Positions 34,578 to 43,738 are shown, counted from the stretch's first letter. The stretch is DNA of 64,000 bases from Paenibacillus monticola (GCF_009664975.1 NZ_WJXB01000006.1:124001-188000); one strand, 5' to 3'. The notes: generated from the sequence alone by a model not told the origin. Made by a program: numbers and translations.

Positions 34578-34790
34578 TTATGTTAACGAAATAATCGCTC
34601 CGGGAGAGAGCGCTGGATCCAAATAACGGTCTAGCGAACAATCTAGAAGACGTACAATACGGGCTCGTCCTTCCTCCAGTGGTTCAACCTGCATCAACAC
34701 TCCCTTAATGCTTATCTCGCGTACAGGCGGGAACGTATGGAGTGCTCCTTCCCATACCTGCTCCATTGGCATAACTGTATAAAGAATCAT
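34578..34790 (-). CDS. ylzJ: YlzJ-like protein
   Basis: A 70-residue YlzJ-like protein (MILYTVMPMEQVWEG at the start; RYLDPALSPG near the end). Function unknown; conserved between tepA and spoIIIE in Bacillales. Its ATG overlaps the tepA stop by 4 bp, indicating coupled translation. Confidence 0.9.
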   Translation of the reverse strand: MILYTVMPMEQVWEGALHTFPPVREISIKGVLMQVEPLEEGRARIVRLLDCSLDRYLDPALSPGAIISLT

Positions 34791-35566
34791 TGGGTAAGCC
34801 CCCCTGTTATCGCTTCTGAAGAGTCTATAGTGCTGTTCCCGGCAATCATGCGGTTCAGTCGAGCGAGCGCAGCTCCAATTCCTCCAACCTCATCCATAAG
34901 GCCATATTTAACGGCATCCATCCCGCCAACAGCCGTCCCAATATCACGGTTGAGTTCTCCAGTCGTGAACATCAAATGCTTGAATTTCTTCTCGGTAATA
35001 CGTGAATGTGAGGTAACAAACTTAACTACTCGCTCCTGCATCTTCTCCATATATTCAAAGCTCTGAGGCACTCCGATAACCAAACCATTCATGCGGATTG
35101 GATGAATGGTCATCGTCGCACTTTCTGCAATGATGGAATAGCTGGAAGACACCGCGATTGGGACCCCGATACTATGACCGCCTCCAATGACCACGGTTAC
35201 CGTTGGCTTGGACAATGAGGAGATCATTTCGGCAATCGCCAGTCCTGCTTCCACATCTCCGCCTACCGTATTTAAAATAATTAGCAGCCCCTTAATGCTT
35301 TTGCTCTGCTCAGCCGCTACCAGTTGTGGAATAATATGTTCATATTTAGTTGTTTTATTATGGGGAGGCAGCACGAAATGACCTTCAATCTGGCCGATAA
35401 TCGTCATACAAAAGATATCCGGCTCTCCGTTTGGAACCGCTGTTTGGCCTAACTCCTTCAGTGCCCCGATTGTGCTGGGAGGCATCATCTCATTGAGATC
35501 AGGTCTCACCTCACCGGGAATAACTTCCTCATTCTTGCCTGGATTAGATCCTTCTGTGTACTCCAT
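34787..35566 (-). CDS. tepA: ClpP-like serine protease TepA
   Basis: A 259-residue ClpP-family protein. Catalytic Ser is in VIGGGHSIGVPIA, His in ATMTIHPIRM; no signal peptide. B. subtilis TepA was named translocation-enhancing protein and is also tied to spore quality; ClpP-type chambers without a Clp ATPase partner are assumed. The ILNTVGGDVEAGLAIAEMI segment forms the oxyanion strand. ATG preceded by GGGAGAG. In operon with ylzJ and probably spoIIIE. Confidence 0.92.
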   Translation of the reverse strand: MEYTEGSNPGKNEEVIPGEVRPDLNEMMPPSTIGALKELGQTAVPNGEPDIFCMTIIGQIEGHFVLPPHNKTTKYEHIIPQLVAAEQSKSIKGLLIILNTVGGDVEAGLAIAEMISSLSKPTVTVVIGGGHSIGVPIAVSSSYSIIAESATMTIHPIRMNGLVIGVPQSFEYMEKMQERVVKFVTSHSRITEKKFKHLMFTTGELNRDIGTAVGGMDAVKYGLMDEVGGIGAALARLNRMIAGNSTIDSSEAITGGLTQ

Positions 35567-35672
35567 AGTTCGCAGCTCTCCCTTTTACGCTTGCAGCTCT
35601 CTGTTGCTGCAGCCATATTAACTTTCATTAGTATGACATTTCAGGGTGCTGCATTATGCAAAAACTCAACAC

Positions 35673-35722
35673 AAAAACCCCTCTCCCCCTGGAAACCGTC
35701 CAATATTTCCGGGGAAAAGGGG
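35673..35722 (-). terminator. Intrinsic terminator of rnjB
   Basis: Long stem CCCCTTTTCCCCGGAAA / TTTCCAGGGGGAGAGGGG (few mismatches) and TTTTTG on the minus strand, between rnjB and tepA. Confidence 0.85.
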
Positions 35723-35760
35723 CCTTGGCCCTACAAAATATATTTAAGGAGGAGTTCTCC

Positions 35761-37437
35761 TTACACTTCCATAATAATTGGCAGAATCATCGGTCTACGG
35801 CGAGTCTGCTCATAGAGGAAACGGCCAAGTGAATCTTTGACACTTGTTTTGAGTGAAGCCCACTCATTTACTTTCTCACTCATGAGGCGTTGCAGTGTAC
35901 TGGATACAATACGGTTCGCTTCATCCAGTAGTCCTTCAGACTCCCGTACGTATACAAAACCGCGTGAGATGATATCCGGTCCAGAGACAATTGCTCCATT
36001 CTGCTTGCTCAATGTTACAACAACTACAAGAATACCATCCTGAGACAGCAGCTTGCGGTCGCGCAAGACAATATTACCAACATCCCCTACACCTAAGCCA
36101 TCAATCAGTACGTTGCCTGCAGTTACCTTACCTGCTCTGCGAGCAGCACCGTTCTGAATTTCAACAATCTCACCGATTTCTGTGATGAAAATGTTCTGTG
36201 GCTCAACGCCAACGGCTTCTGCAAGGATTGCATGTCTGCGCTGCATTCTGAATTCACCATGAATAGGAATAAAGAATTTAGGTTTCATCAGGTTGAGCAT
36301 AAGCTTCAGCTCTTCCTGGCTACCGTGACCGGAGACGTGAACACCAGAATTGGAGCCGCTGTAGATAACGTTAGCGCCAAGACGGAATAATTCATCTATC
36401 GTACGGCCTACATACTTCTCATTACCCGGTACTGGTGTTGCTGCAATAATAACGGTATCGCCCGGCATGATATCCACCTTGCGGTGGCTGGAGCGTGCCA
36501 TACGCGTCAATGCAGACATGGGTTCGCCTTGACTGCCTGTGCAAAGAACTACTACGCGGTTACCCGCCATTCTATTCATTTCCTCAGGTTCAATCAGCAT
36601 ACCATCCGGCACGTTGAGATACCCAAGCTCAGAAGCAATGGATACAACGTTAACCATACTGCGGCCGATTACCGTAATCTTACGGCCTGTCGATTCAGCA
36701 GCATTAACCACTTGTTGAATACGGTGCACATTGGAAGCAAATGTGGCTACAACAACACGTTGCTCAGCCTTGCGGAAAATATCTTCCAAAACAATACCGA
36801 CATTTCTTTCCGAAGGTGTAAAGCCTGGTTTCTCAGCATTGGTGCTATCGGACAAGAGTGCAAGTACACCCTTAGTTCCGATTTCAGCCATCCGGTGCAG
36901 ATTTGCAAATTGACCGTTAACAGGGGTATGGTCGAACTTGAAATCGCCTGTATGAACAACGTTACCTTCTGGTGTTTCGATGCATACGCCGACTGAATCG
37001 GGAATACTGTGATTGGTTCTGAAGAAGGTTGCTGTGAGATTGCCCAATTGAATTTCTGAATCTTCATCAATCAGAATTCGTTTGGTATCGCCAAGCAGGT
37101 TTGCTTCCTTCAATTTGTTCTCCACAAGGCCTAAAGTGAGTCTTGTTCCATAAATCGGAACATTCAGATTCTTCAAGACATAAGGGAGACCACCGATGTG
37201 ATCTTCGTGTCCGTGTGTGAGCACAATGCCTCTTACCTTGTCGCGGTTCTCCGTCAAGTACGAGATGTCTGGGATAACGATATCAATACCGAGCATGTCT
37301 TCTTCTGGGAACTTTAGTCCTGAATCAATGACTACAATGTCAGCTCCATATTGAATGACATACATGTTTTTCCCGATTTCTCCGACTCCGCCCAAAGCGA
37401 AAATCATCAATTTATCGTTATTATTTTTTTTGGACAA
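35761..37437 (-). CDS. rnjB: Ribonuclease J
   Basis: A 558-residue beta-CASP metallo-beta-lactamase RNase with 5'-3' exo and endo activity. Metal motif HGHEDH at 75-80, later HTGDFKFD and SDSTNAEKPG, beta-CASP part with VVLCTGSQGEPMSAL, and a C-terminal VSGHGSQEELKLMLNLMKP with PIHGEFR. TTG start at 37437 with AGGAGG 11 nt before. Its place between dapA and tepA corresponds to B. subtilis rnjB, so that paralogue is assigned by synteny; J1 versus J2 role is not certain. Confidence 0.9.
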   Translation of the reverse strand: MSKKNNNDKLMIFALGGVGEIGKNMYVIQYGADIVVIDSGLKFPEEDMLGIDIVIPDISYLTENRDKVRGIVLTHGHEDHIGGLPYVLKNLNVPIYGTRLTLGLVENKLKEANLLGDTKRILIDEDSEIQLGNLTATFFRTNHSIPDSVGVCIETPEGNVVHTGDFKFDHTPVNGQFANLHRMAEIGTKGVLALLSDSTNAEKPGFTPSERNVGIVLEDIFRKAEQRVVVATFASNVHRIQQVVNAAESTGRKITVIGRSMVNVVSIASELGYLNVPDGMLIEPEEMNRMAGNRVVVLCTGSQGEPMSALTRMARSSHRKVDIMPGDTVIIAATPVPGNEKYVGRTIDELFRLGANVIYSGSNSGVHVSGHGSQEELKLMLNLMKPKFFIPIHGEFRMQRRHAILAEAVGVEPQNIFITEIGEIVEIQNGAARRAGKVTAGNVLIDGLGVGDVGNIVLRDRKLLSQDGILVVVVTLSKQNGAIVSGPDIISRGFVYVRESEGLLDEANRIVSSTLQRLMSEKVNEWASLKTSVKDSLGRFLYEQTRRRPMILPIIMEV

Positions 37438-37526
37438 ATGAATCTAACCCTCCTATGATGTTGGACGTCATACTTTTTATTTGTAAACATGAACTTCAAA
37501 TATTTCAGCGGTGCTGAACACAATCT

Positions 37527-37703
37527 TCAAACAGCTGATAGCTTCCACAAATCAACATGGAAATTCCGAAAGTCTGTAAAATTATTCAATGCGAAAGCTC
37601 CCGACTCCGGGCAGTAAAGTTCATATTTGAAGCGAACAACGCCGTCAAAAACTTCATCGCCGCGCCCCTTGCGCGAAGTTCTGGCACGAAAGAACAGACT
37701 CAT
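37527..37703 (-). CDS. Possible 58-residue protein, unknown
   Basis: Frame begins at ATG 37703 with a weak AGGATAGGT site, MSLFFRARTSRKGRGDEVFD, then VVRFKYELYCPESGAFAL and a C-terminal FRNFHVDLWKLSAV. Codon use looks like coding DNA (rich in aromatic codons, third positions varied), but the ribosome site is poor and no family is recognised. It may be a small protein or part of the rnjB leader. Confidence 0.35.
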   Translation of the reverse strand: MSLFFRARTSRKGRGDEVFDGVVRFKYELYCPESGAFALNNFTDFRNFHVDLWKLSAV

Positions 37704-37896
37704 CCAAGGACCTATCCTGTCTCACAATGTAAAACATTGACGGAAGATTATCGCATATTTAATTTAGCCGCACTCAGTCACTTAAGAATCATTATACATG
37801 ATTTTTTTGGCAAAAGACAAGTCATCGACTGCGTTCCTTAATTCTTTGCTTAAAATATCTCCATAATTTCAGAAAAATATTATAAATATTCAAACT

Positions 37897-37926
37897 AAAA
37901 ACCGGCTCTCCAGAGAGATGCCGGTT
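37897..37926 (-). terminator. Intrinsic terminator of dapA
   Basis: Perfect stem AACCGGC / GCCGGTT and TTTTTAG on the minus strand, about 40 bp after the dapA stop. Confidence 0.85.
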
Positions 37927-37963
37927 AATCTTGATAAATCTGTGTAAGTTGTCATACACCCGC

Positions 37964-38839
37964 CTAATTAAGCAGCGCCTCAATAAATGCCGCCTCAGCC
38001 TCGGTCGGTGCAATTAGCGGCAACCTGACTGATCCAACGTTCAAGCCCCGAAGTCCCAGCGCATATTTGACGGCTGACGGGTTCGGCAACGGCTGCGGAC
38101 ATTCGAACAATCCCTTAAATACAGGAAATAATCTCCGGTGAATCTCCCCAGCAAGCTTTACATCACCGCTAGTAAAAGCATCGATCATCTCTGACATCTG
38201 TGCTCCTACTATATGGCTGGCTACACTAATAATACCGTGCCCCCCCACTGCCAGTGCTGCCAAACCAGCTGAATCATCACCGGAATAGACACGGAAATCA
38301 GCCGGACAGGCCGAAGCAATCAGCGTGATCTGATCAACAGACACACATTCTTTTGTAGCCACGATATTCGGAATTTCCGCCAGTCGAAGTGTTGTAGCCA
38401 CACTCATGCTTATACCGGTACGACTGGGAACATTGTACAAAATAGCTGGAAGTGACGTTCCCGCAGCAATGGCTGCAAAGTGTTGGTAAAGACCTTCCTG
38501 GTTTGGTTTATTATAATAGGGAACTACCAGAAGTACACCATCTACGCCAATGCTCTCTGCTTTTTGGGTCAGCTGAATCGAATGTCTGGTGCTGTTGCTG
38601 CCCGTTCCTGCAATGATTTTACAGCGGCCAGCGGCCTTCTCCAATACGAAAGAGAACAGTTGCAGCTTCTCATCATCGCTTAAGGTTGGAGATTCACCTG
38701 TCGTTCCACAGACAACTAAAGCATCTGATCTCTGCTCTTCAATTAAATAATCGACAAGCTGTGAAGTTGCTTCCCAGTTGATTTCTCCATCTCTGTCAAA
38801 AGGGGTTACCATAGCGGTGATTAATCTTCCAAAATCCAC
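37964..38839 (-). CDS. dapA: 4-hydroxy-tetrahydrodipicolinate synthase
   Basis: A 291-residue DapA that condenses pyruvate and aspartate semialdehyde, the branch point to lysine, meso-diaminopimelate and dipicolinate. Canonical residues: GTTGESPT (Thr pair), VVPYYNKPNQEG, Tyr and Arg of YNVPSRTGISM, Lys of VATKECVS. GTG start at 38839, 8 nt after AAGGAGG; 16 bp after the dapG stop, so one operon. More canonical than the paralogue at 4825. Confidence 0.97.
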   Translation of the reverse strand: MDFGRLITAMVTPFDRDGEINWEATSQLVDYLIEEQRSDALVVCGTTGESPTLSDDEKLQLFSFVLEKAAGRCKIIAGTGSNSTRHSIQLTQKAESIGVDGVLLVVPYYNKPNQEGLYQHFAAIAAGTSLPAILYNVPSRTGISMSVATTLRLAEIPNIVATKECVSVDQITLIASACPADFRVYSGDDSAGLAALAVGGHGIISVASHIVGAQMSEMIDAFTSGDVKLAGEIHRRLFPVFKGLFECPQPLPNPSAVKYALGLRGLNVGSVRLPLIAPTEAEAAFIEALLN

Positions 38840-38855
38840 TTTGAATTCCTCCTTG

Positions 38856-40076
38856 TCAGCGGTGTAATTCAAACTTGGTATGCAATGCGCGCAGCGACTG
38901 CACCATATCTTCCTTCTTCACAAGCACCCATATCGTTGTATTCGAATCCGCTGATTGCAGGATCTGAATATTCTGAGAACTAAGCGCCTCTACGATCCGG
39001 GCCATGATACCAGGCACTCCGTTTATTCCTCCACCAATTACGGATACCTTGGCACAGCCGGACAGGCTCTTAGGACGCAAACCCTGCTCCTGCAGAACTG
39101 TAATAGCTCGTTCTGATTTATCGTCGAAGACAGTATATAAGGCTTCCGTTGGCGTCACATTGATAAAATCAACACTGATCCCGTTGTCAGCCATACTTTT
39201 GAAAATCTGTAATTGAACACCAGTTCCATTCCCTTCCGGACATTCCACTGAAATTTGGGTGATGTTGCTAACATAAGCAATACCTGTCACGAAACGGTCT
39301 ACAATACCGTTCTGAATATCCCTAAACCCTTCTGGATTCGTTACCAGTGTACCTTCAGTCTCAGAAAAAGTAGACCGTACGCGTACCGGAATCTGCGCCT
39401 GCATGGCAATTTCTACTGCGCGGGGATGAATTACTTTTGCCCCTTGATAGGCCATATTGCATATTTCGGTGTAGCTAACGACGGTTAATGGCCTGGCATC
39501 TTCAACGATACGCGGGTCCGCTGTGAGAATTCCGTTAACATCTGTATAGATATCAACCATATCTGCACGCAGTGCAGCACCCAGTGCAGTTGCCGAGGTA
39601 TCGCTTCCCCCCCGGCCCAGAGTTGTGAAATCACCAGCTTCGGTCTGACCCTGAAACCCGGTTACGATCACTACTTTATGCTCGCGCAACTCACGTAGAA
39701 TACGTTCTGGACGCACATCCAGTATTCTGGCATTCCCGTAGCTGTTATCAGTCACAAATCCTGCTTGGGCCCCTGTTAATACAGTCGAGAGGATCCCTTC
39801 ATTTACTAGCAGCCCGCACAACGTAGTTGCGGAGATAATCTCGCCACAGCACATCAATAGATCCTTTTCCCGGTCTGGAAGCGCGTCGCCGTTCTGAACG
39901 GCCCAATCCAGTAGTGTATCCGTCGCATAGGGCTCGCCACGGCGGCCCATGGCTGAAACTACAATAACCAGGCTATAACCGCTCGCCAGTTCTCTTTTGA
40001 CATGACGAATGACGTGTTCCCTAGCCCCAGCTGTCGAAAGCGAAGTCCCACCAAATTTTTGCACCAAAATACCCAT
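38856..40076 (-). CDS. dapG: Aspartate kinase, DapG type
   Basis: A 406-residue aspartokinase phosphorylating aspartate, first step to lysine, threonine, methionine and diaminopimelate. KFGGTSLS near residue 7, VVSAMGRRGE, TLGRGGSDTSA, and two C-terminal ACT domains (ISVECPEGN..., VSVIGGGINGVPGIMARI) for feedback control; DapG of B. subtilis is inhibited by diaminopimelate. The ATG at 40076 follows GGAGG; the longer 436-codon frame is not supported. Directly upstream of dapA. Confidence 0.95.
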   Translation of the reverse strand: MGILVQKFGGTSLSTAGAREHVIRHVKRELASGYSLVIVVSAMGRRGEPYATDTLLDWAVQNGDALPDREKDLLMCCGEIISATTLCGLLVNEGILSTVLTGAQAGFVTDNSYGNARILDVRPERILRELREHKVVIVTGFQGQTEAGDFTTLGRGGSDTSATALGAALRADMVDIYTDVNGILTADPRIVEDARPLTVVSYTEICNMAYQGAKVIHPRAVEIAMQAQIPVRVRSTFSETEGTLVTNPEGFRDIQNGIVDRFVTGIAYVSNITQISVECPEGNGTGVQLQIFKSMADNGISVDFINVTPTEALYTVFDDKSERAITVLQEQGLRPKSLSGCAKVSVIGGGINGVPGIMARIVEALSSQNIQILQSADSNTTIWVLVKKEDMVQSLRALHTKFELHR

Positions 40077-40358
40077 GTATAATTCCTCCATTACTTTCAA
40101 AGCAAACAAACTAACAGAAACGCAGGGAGATCCCCCCACAAAATGGAACGAGGTTTCCATACGCAAGTTTCGCCTTAGATTATGTTAATAAATGGTTGTA
40201 CCGCCTCCAGAGTGGGGGCGGCAGCTAAAAAAGACTATGTTTGTTGGGAATCGACGATTCCAGCTACTTGCACGGCGTTCCATGCCGCAACATGGATGCT
40301 CATTTGGCTCATCTCCCCTTTTAGTATACAGCTGGATCAGTTAATTCATCTAGGAGTA
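40077..40358 (-). other. Gap between dpaB and dapG where asd is expected
   Basis: 282 bp with no gene. It has a GCCGCCCCC / GGCGG hairpin without T-run (40198-40224) and a GGAAACCTCGTTCC palindrome. No T-box or lysine riboswitch motif was recognised. In B. subtilis asd sits here. Confidence 0.6.
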
Positions 40359-40955
40359 CTATGCTGAATGAAACCGTTCGATAATCATCGGCTGCAGCTG
40401 ATTACCCTGTAGAGCAGCATAACAGGCCTCCGGGATAAGATCCATACGCGCCACTAGTGAGTTCGGCTTACCTTGCGGGTTATCCTGGCCAAACGGAACA
40501 AAATAAATATTTTTGGTCACTAGAAGCTTTGCAATATTCGCAGCATTCAGTCCCAATCCGTCGTTGGTCGAAATGGCCAGTACGAGGGGGCGTCCGTTAC
40601 GCATTTGCGACTTGGCGGCCATAAGCACCGGACTATCTGTCATGGCATTAGCCAATTTGCTCGTTGTATTCCCAGTGCAGGGCGCTATGGTCAGCACATC
40701 CAGCAGCTTGGAAGGACCCAGTGGTTCCGCTTCAACAATTGTAGAAATGATATCATTCCCTGTTATATCTTTCAACTGTTTTAGCCAATTTTCCGATGTG
40801 CCAAAGCGAGTATCCGTTCCCAGCACTGATGCGGAAACAATTGGCACCACGTTCGCCCCCCCATCCATAAAGCGCTGGATTTGAGGCATTACTTCAGCAA
40901 ACGTGCAGTGTGATCCGGTTATCGCATAACCTACTGTAATTCCGTGCCAATCCAT
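40359..40955 (-). CDS. dpaB: Dipicolinate synthase subunit B
   Basis: A 198-residue flavoprotein-like subunit (SpoVFB) that with DpaA converts the DapA product to dipicolinate in the mother cell. Flavoprotein-fold features: VGYAITGSHCTFAEVMPQI near the start, TIAPCTGNTTSKLANAMTDS and LAISTNDGLGLNAANIA. Begins immediately after the dpaA stop (TAA then ATG), so the two are translationally coupled. Confidence 0.96.
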   Translation of the reverse strand: MDWHGITVGYAITGSHCTFAEVMPQIQRFMDGGANVVPIVSASVLGTDTRFGTSENWLKQLKDITGNDIISTIVEAEPLGPSKLLDVLTIAPCTGNTTSKLANAMTDSPVLMAAKSQMRNGRPLVLAISTNDGLGLNAANIAKLLVTKNIYFVPFGQDNPQGKPNSLVARMDLIPEACYAALQGNQLQPMIIERFHSA

Positions 40956-41852
40956 TTATTCATCCCCCCTGTTTAGAGTGTCGTCGGAAATCGACTGGAT
41001 CAGCGCATTTGCCATAATAATTCCAGCGCTCTTAGGGGCAACGATTCCAGGCAGTCCCGGAGCCAGTATCGCCTTAATTCCACGCTTCTCCGCATATCGG
41101 AAATCGCATCCGCCCGGAGCGGAAGCCAAATCGATAATTACGCAATGTCGTGAGAGACGTGAAAGGATCTGCGCGTTAATAATCATGCTCGGAATCGTAT
41201 TAAATATGAGATCAACATCCGGCACATGCAACAGCAGCTCTTCAGTCATAAAGGGCTTCCAGCCCATTTCCTCTGCACGAGCATAATGCTCCTGTCTTCT
41301 TACACCTATCTTTACACTTGAACCCAATCCCTGAAGACTTCTTGCCATTGTGAATCCAGTCCTGCCCATCCCGAGCACCATGGATGTAGAGCCATGAATA
41401 GTAAAATCGGTATTCTGGATCGCCATAACAAGCGCTCCCTCTGCAGTAGGGATGGAGTTATAAATGGCTACATCATCACGATTTAGCAGTTCTACCAGCT
41501 TTAACGAATGCCTGACGCACAGGTTACGGAGGTAGCTCTTGGCCATACCGGTATAAACCTTACAATGTGACGGCAATGCAGCAATATGCGCTTCGAGTAA
41601 TTGCAGGGGATGGGAAGACAGCAGAGCGTTAATATTTCCCACATCATCACAGCCTACCGTAGGCAGCACAAGTACATCTGCATTACTTAACAGCTCCACC
41701 GACATTTGTTCAAGGCTCACCCCTGGGCTTGGGGCCTCCCACTTATCGAACCCGGCAGCGCTTACCGTAGCATCCATTTCCACACATTTGCGAATCACTT
41801 CAATCTGTCTCGCGTCCCCGCCCAGGAACACGATCCTGATGCCAGTAAGCAT
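40956..41852 (-). CDS. dpaA: Dipicolinate synthase subunit A
   Basis: A 298-residue subunit (SpoVFA) of dipicolinate synthase, essential for spore heat resistance. N-terminal IRIVFLGGDARQIEVIRKCV and a central Rossmann motif VLGMGRTGFTMARSLQGLG for NAD(P). ATG at 41852 follows AAAGGAG. A sigma-K-like promoter lies about 45-70 bp upstream, in line with late mother-cell expression. Confidence 0.96.
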   Translation of the reverse strand: MLTGIRIVFLGGDARQIEVIRKCVEMDATVSAAGFDKWEAPSPGVSLEQMSVELLSNADVLVLPTVGCDDVGNINALLSSHPLQLLEAHIAALPSHCKVYTGMAKSYLRNLCVRHSLKLVELLNRDDVAIYNSIPTAEGALVMAIQNTDFTIHGSTSMVLGMGRTGFTMARSLQGLGSSVKIGVRRQEHYARAEEMGWKPFMTEELLLHVPDVDLIFNTIPSMIINAQILSRLSRHCVIIDLASAPGGCDFRYAEKRGIKAILAPGLPGIVAPKSAGIIMANALIQSISDDTLNRGDE

Positions 41853-41895
41853 AGGGATGACGCTCCTTTCAAACTTACACTTTTCGACTATAGAG

Positions 41896-41924
41896 CATCT
41901 TATGCTGGGCTAACAGGATGGGTG
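41896..41924 (-). promoter_or_regulatory. Candidate sigma-K promoter of dpaAB
   Basis: Minus strand CACC, 16-bp spacer, CATAAGATG: matches the sigma-K pattern (mACm, then CATAnnnTA) except the last base. 43 bp before the dpaA ATG. spoVF is sigma-K-dependent in B. subtilis. Confidence 0.65.
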
Positions 41925-41987
41925 AAAAGCCGTCAGAAGGAAATCATCGGGACCAGCTTGAGATGAAATATAGCCCTCTTATATTCC

Positions 41988-42036
41988 AAAAAAAGCTTGC
42001 GAATCGAGCCCTAAGGCATGATTTCGCAAGCTTTTT
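41988..42036 (-). terminator. Bidirectional terminator after dut
   Basis: Arms AAAAAGCTTGCGAA / TTCGCAAGCTTTTTTT with a ~20-nt loop; T-runs on both strands. Confidence 0.9.
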
Positions 42037-42048
42037 ATAATAAAAATA

Positions 42049-42495
42049 TTATTTCCCAGTATGACCAAAGCCTCCGGCGCCGCGTTCGGTATCGGTTAGC
42101 TGCTCTACTTCTACCAAGGTTACGGAAGGTACAGCCTGAAATACCATTTGGGCAATCCGTTCATTGCGGACGATAGCAAAAGGCTCCTGCCCCAGGTTGA
42201 TCAGCAGCACCTTAATTTCTCCGCGATAATCTGCATCAATGGTTCCTGGTGTATTTAGGCAGGTAATGCCATGTTTCAACGCCAGTCCACTGCGTGGACG
42301 AATCTGTGCCTCCAGTCCATCCGGCATGGCCAGTGAAATTCCCGTTGGAATCAACACTCGCGCACCCGGCACAAGTACAACTTCACTCTCCACCGCGGCG
42401 TACAGATCATAACCCGAGGCTTGTTCTGACATCTTACGGGGGATGAATACATCTTCATTTCCTGGAAGCTTATTAATTTGTACGTAGTAAGACAA
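42049..42495 (-). CDS. dut: Deoxyuridine 5'-triphosphate nucleotidohydrolase
   Basis: A 148-residue trimeric dUTPase that keeps uracil out of DNA and supplies dUMP. All five motifs: SGYDLYA, RPRSGLA, GTIDADYRGE, RIAQMVF and RGAGGFGHTGK. The TTG at 42495 is preferred because AGGAG sits 8 nt before it; ATG at 42501 is too close. The start overlaps mlpA by 23 bp. In B. subtilis the slot after mlpA is ymxH; dUTPase here is unusual. Confidence 0.94.
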   Translation of the reverse strand: MSYYVQINKLPGNEDVFIPRKMSEQASGYDLYAAVESEVVLVPGARVLIPTGISLAMPDGLEAQIRPRSGLALKHGITCLNTPGTIDADYRGEIKVLLINLGQEPFAIVRNERIAQMVFQAVPSVTLVEVEQLTDTERGAGGFGHTGK

Positions 42496-43738
42496 GATCA
42501 TCTCTCCTAACATTTGCAATGGCTTTGTCTGTTGATCCTACCATGGCTAGTGCAAGTGGCTCAGCGAACATTAGGTTCAGCACACGATCCACATCCTCCA
42601 TGGTGACCTCTTGAATTTTGGATATCATATCATCCAGCGTATCGTGTCTTCCAAGCATAAGCTCATTTTTACCAATACGGTTCATCCGGCTGCTTGTGCT
42701 TTCGAGACTAAGAATGAGACTACCTTTAAGCTGTTCCTTGCCTTTTCTCAGTTCATCCTCACTAAGGCCCTTTGTAGCCAGGTCGTACATCATTTCTTTA
42801 ATTAACTCCATAACAGCCTTAGTCTGCTTAGGCGCAGTCCCTGCATACACAGTAAACAAACCACTGTCCGCTTGGGAACTGTGATAGGAATAGACAGAAT
42901 AGGCCAATCCGCGCTTTTCTCGGATTTCCTGGAACATCCGTGAGCTCATCCCGCCCCCGATAGCATTATTCAGCAGCACCATCGCATATTGCAGCGGATC
43001 GCCCGACTTAACACCTGGAAGGGATAGACAGATGTGATTTTGCTCTGTTTTTTTACGATGGTATACCAGCTCGCCATGAAAAACGGGTGGAGACAGCAGT
43101 GCAGCGGTGCCATGATTAGTGAACGAACCAAAATGCTGCTCCAGCAGCTCGATCAGCCCATCATTAATATTACCAGCTACGCTGATCACCGTATTTTCGA
43201 TCGTATATTGATCTTTCATATAGCTTCGGAGATGGTCCGGCGTCATTTCCTGCAACCGTTCTTTCAGCCCGAGTATTGTATAGGCAAGTGGGTGATCGCC
43301 ATAAGCGGCTGCACACATCAGGTCGTGCACCAGGTCATCCGGCGTATCTTCACACATGGAAATTTCCTCAAGAATGACGTTCTTTTCCTTCGCCAGCTCT
43401 TCAGCATCCATTCGTGAACGGAAGAACATGTCAGCCAGCACATCTACTGCAATCGGAAGATGCTCATCCAACACTTTTGCATAATAACATGTATATTCTT
43501 TAGAGGTAAAGGCATTAACGTTGCCGCCAATGGCATCAAATTGCTCAGCGATATCCTTGGCGCTATAACGATCCGTACCCTTAAAAAGCATATGTTCAAC
43601 AAAATGGGAAACCCCATTGTTTTCGGGAATCTCATTTCGGGAGCCAGTCTTCACCCAGATTCCGAAGGAGACGGATCGCCCAGTCGGAATTTTCTCCAGA
43701 ACTACTCGTAAACCGTTGGATAACAGTATTTTTTCCAA
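42473..43738 (-). CDS. mlpA: M16-family metallopeptidase MlpA (YmxG)
   Basis: A 421-residue processing-peptidase-like M16 enzyme with HFVEH at 45-49 and the third ligand region EEISMCEDTPDDLVHDL. Homologues resemble mitochondrial processing peptidase beta; in B. subtilis MlpA affects exoprotease production. TTG start at 43738 after AGGAGG. Follows ylxY, as in B. subtilis. Confidence 0.95.
   Translation of the reverse strand: MEKILLSNGLRVVLEKIPTGRSVSFGIWVKTGSRNEIPENNGVSHFVEHMLFKGTDRYSAKDIAEQFDAIGGNVNAFTSKEYTCYYAKVLDEHLPIAVDVLADMFFRSRMDAEELAKEKNVILEEISMCEDTPDDLVHDLMCAAAYGDHPLAYTILGLKERLQEMTPDHLRSYMKDQYTIENTVISVAGNINDGLIELLEQHFGSFTNHGTAALLSPPVFHGELVYHRKKTEQNHICLSLPGVKSGDPLQYAMVLLNNAIGGGMSSRMFQEIREKRGLAYSVYSYHSSQADSGLFTVYAGTAPKQTKAVMELIKEMMYDLATKGLSEDELRKGKEQLKGSLILSLESTSSRMNRIGKNELMLGRHDTLDDMISKIQEVTMEDVDRVLNLMFAEPLALAMVGSTDKAIANVRRDDLVLLRTN

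Larger units (their letters stand above)
37438..37963 (-). other. 526-bp gap between dapA and rnjB
   Basis: It holds the dapA terminator (37897-37926), a 58-codon frame on the minus strand (37527-37703), and the rnjB leader. No known riboswitch was recognised. Confidence 0.6.

Noticed and set aside
40198..40224. GC-rich hairpin as dpaB terminator
   Set aside because: No T-run follows it on the minus strand.
40235..40303. 22-residue leader peptide before dapG
   Set aside because: No run of regulatory codons or attenuator structure; weak coding signal.
40077..40358. Lysine riboswitch or T-box before dapG
   Set aside because: No matching conserved core motifs on the sense strand.
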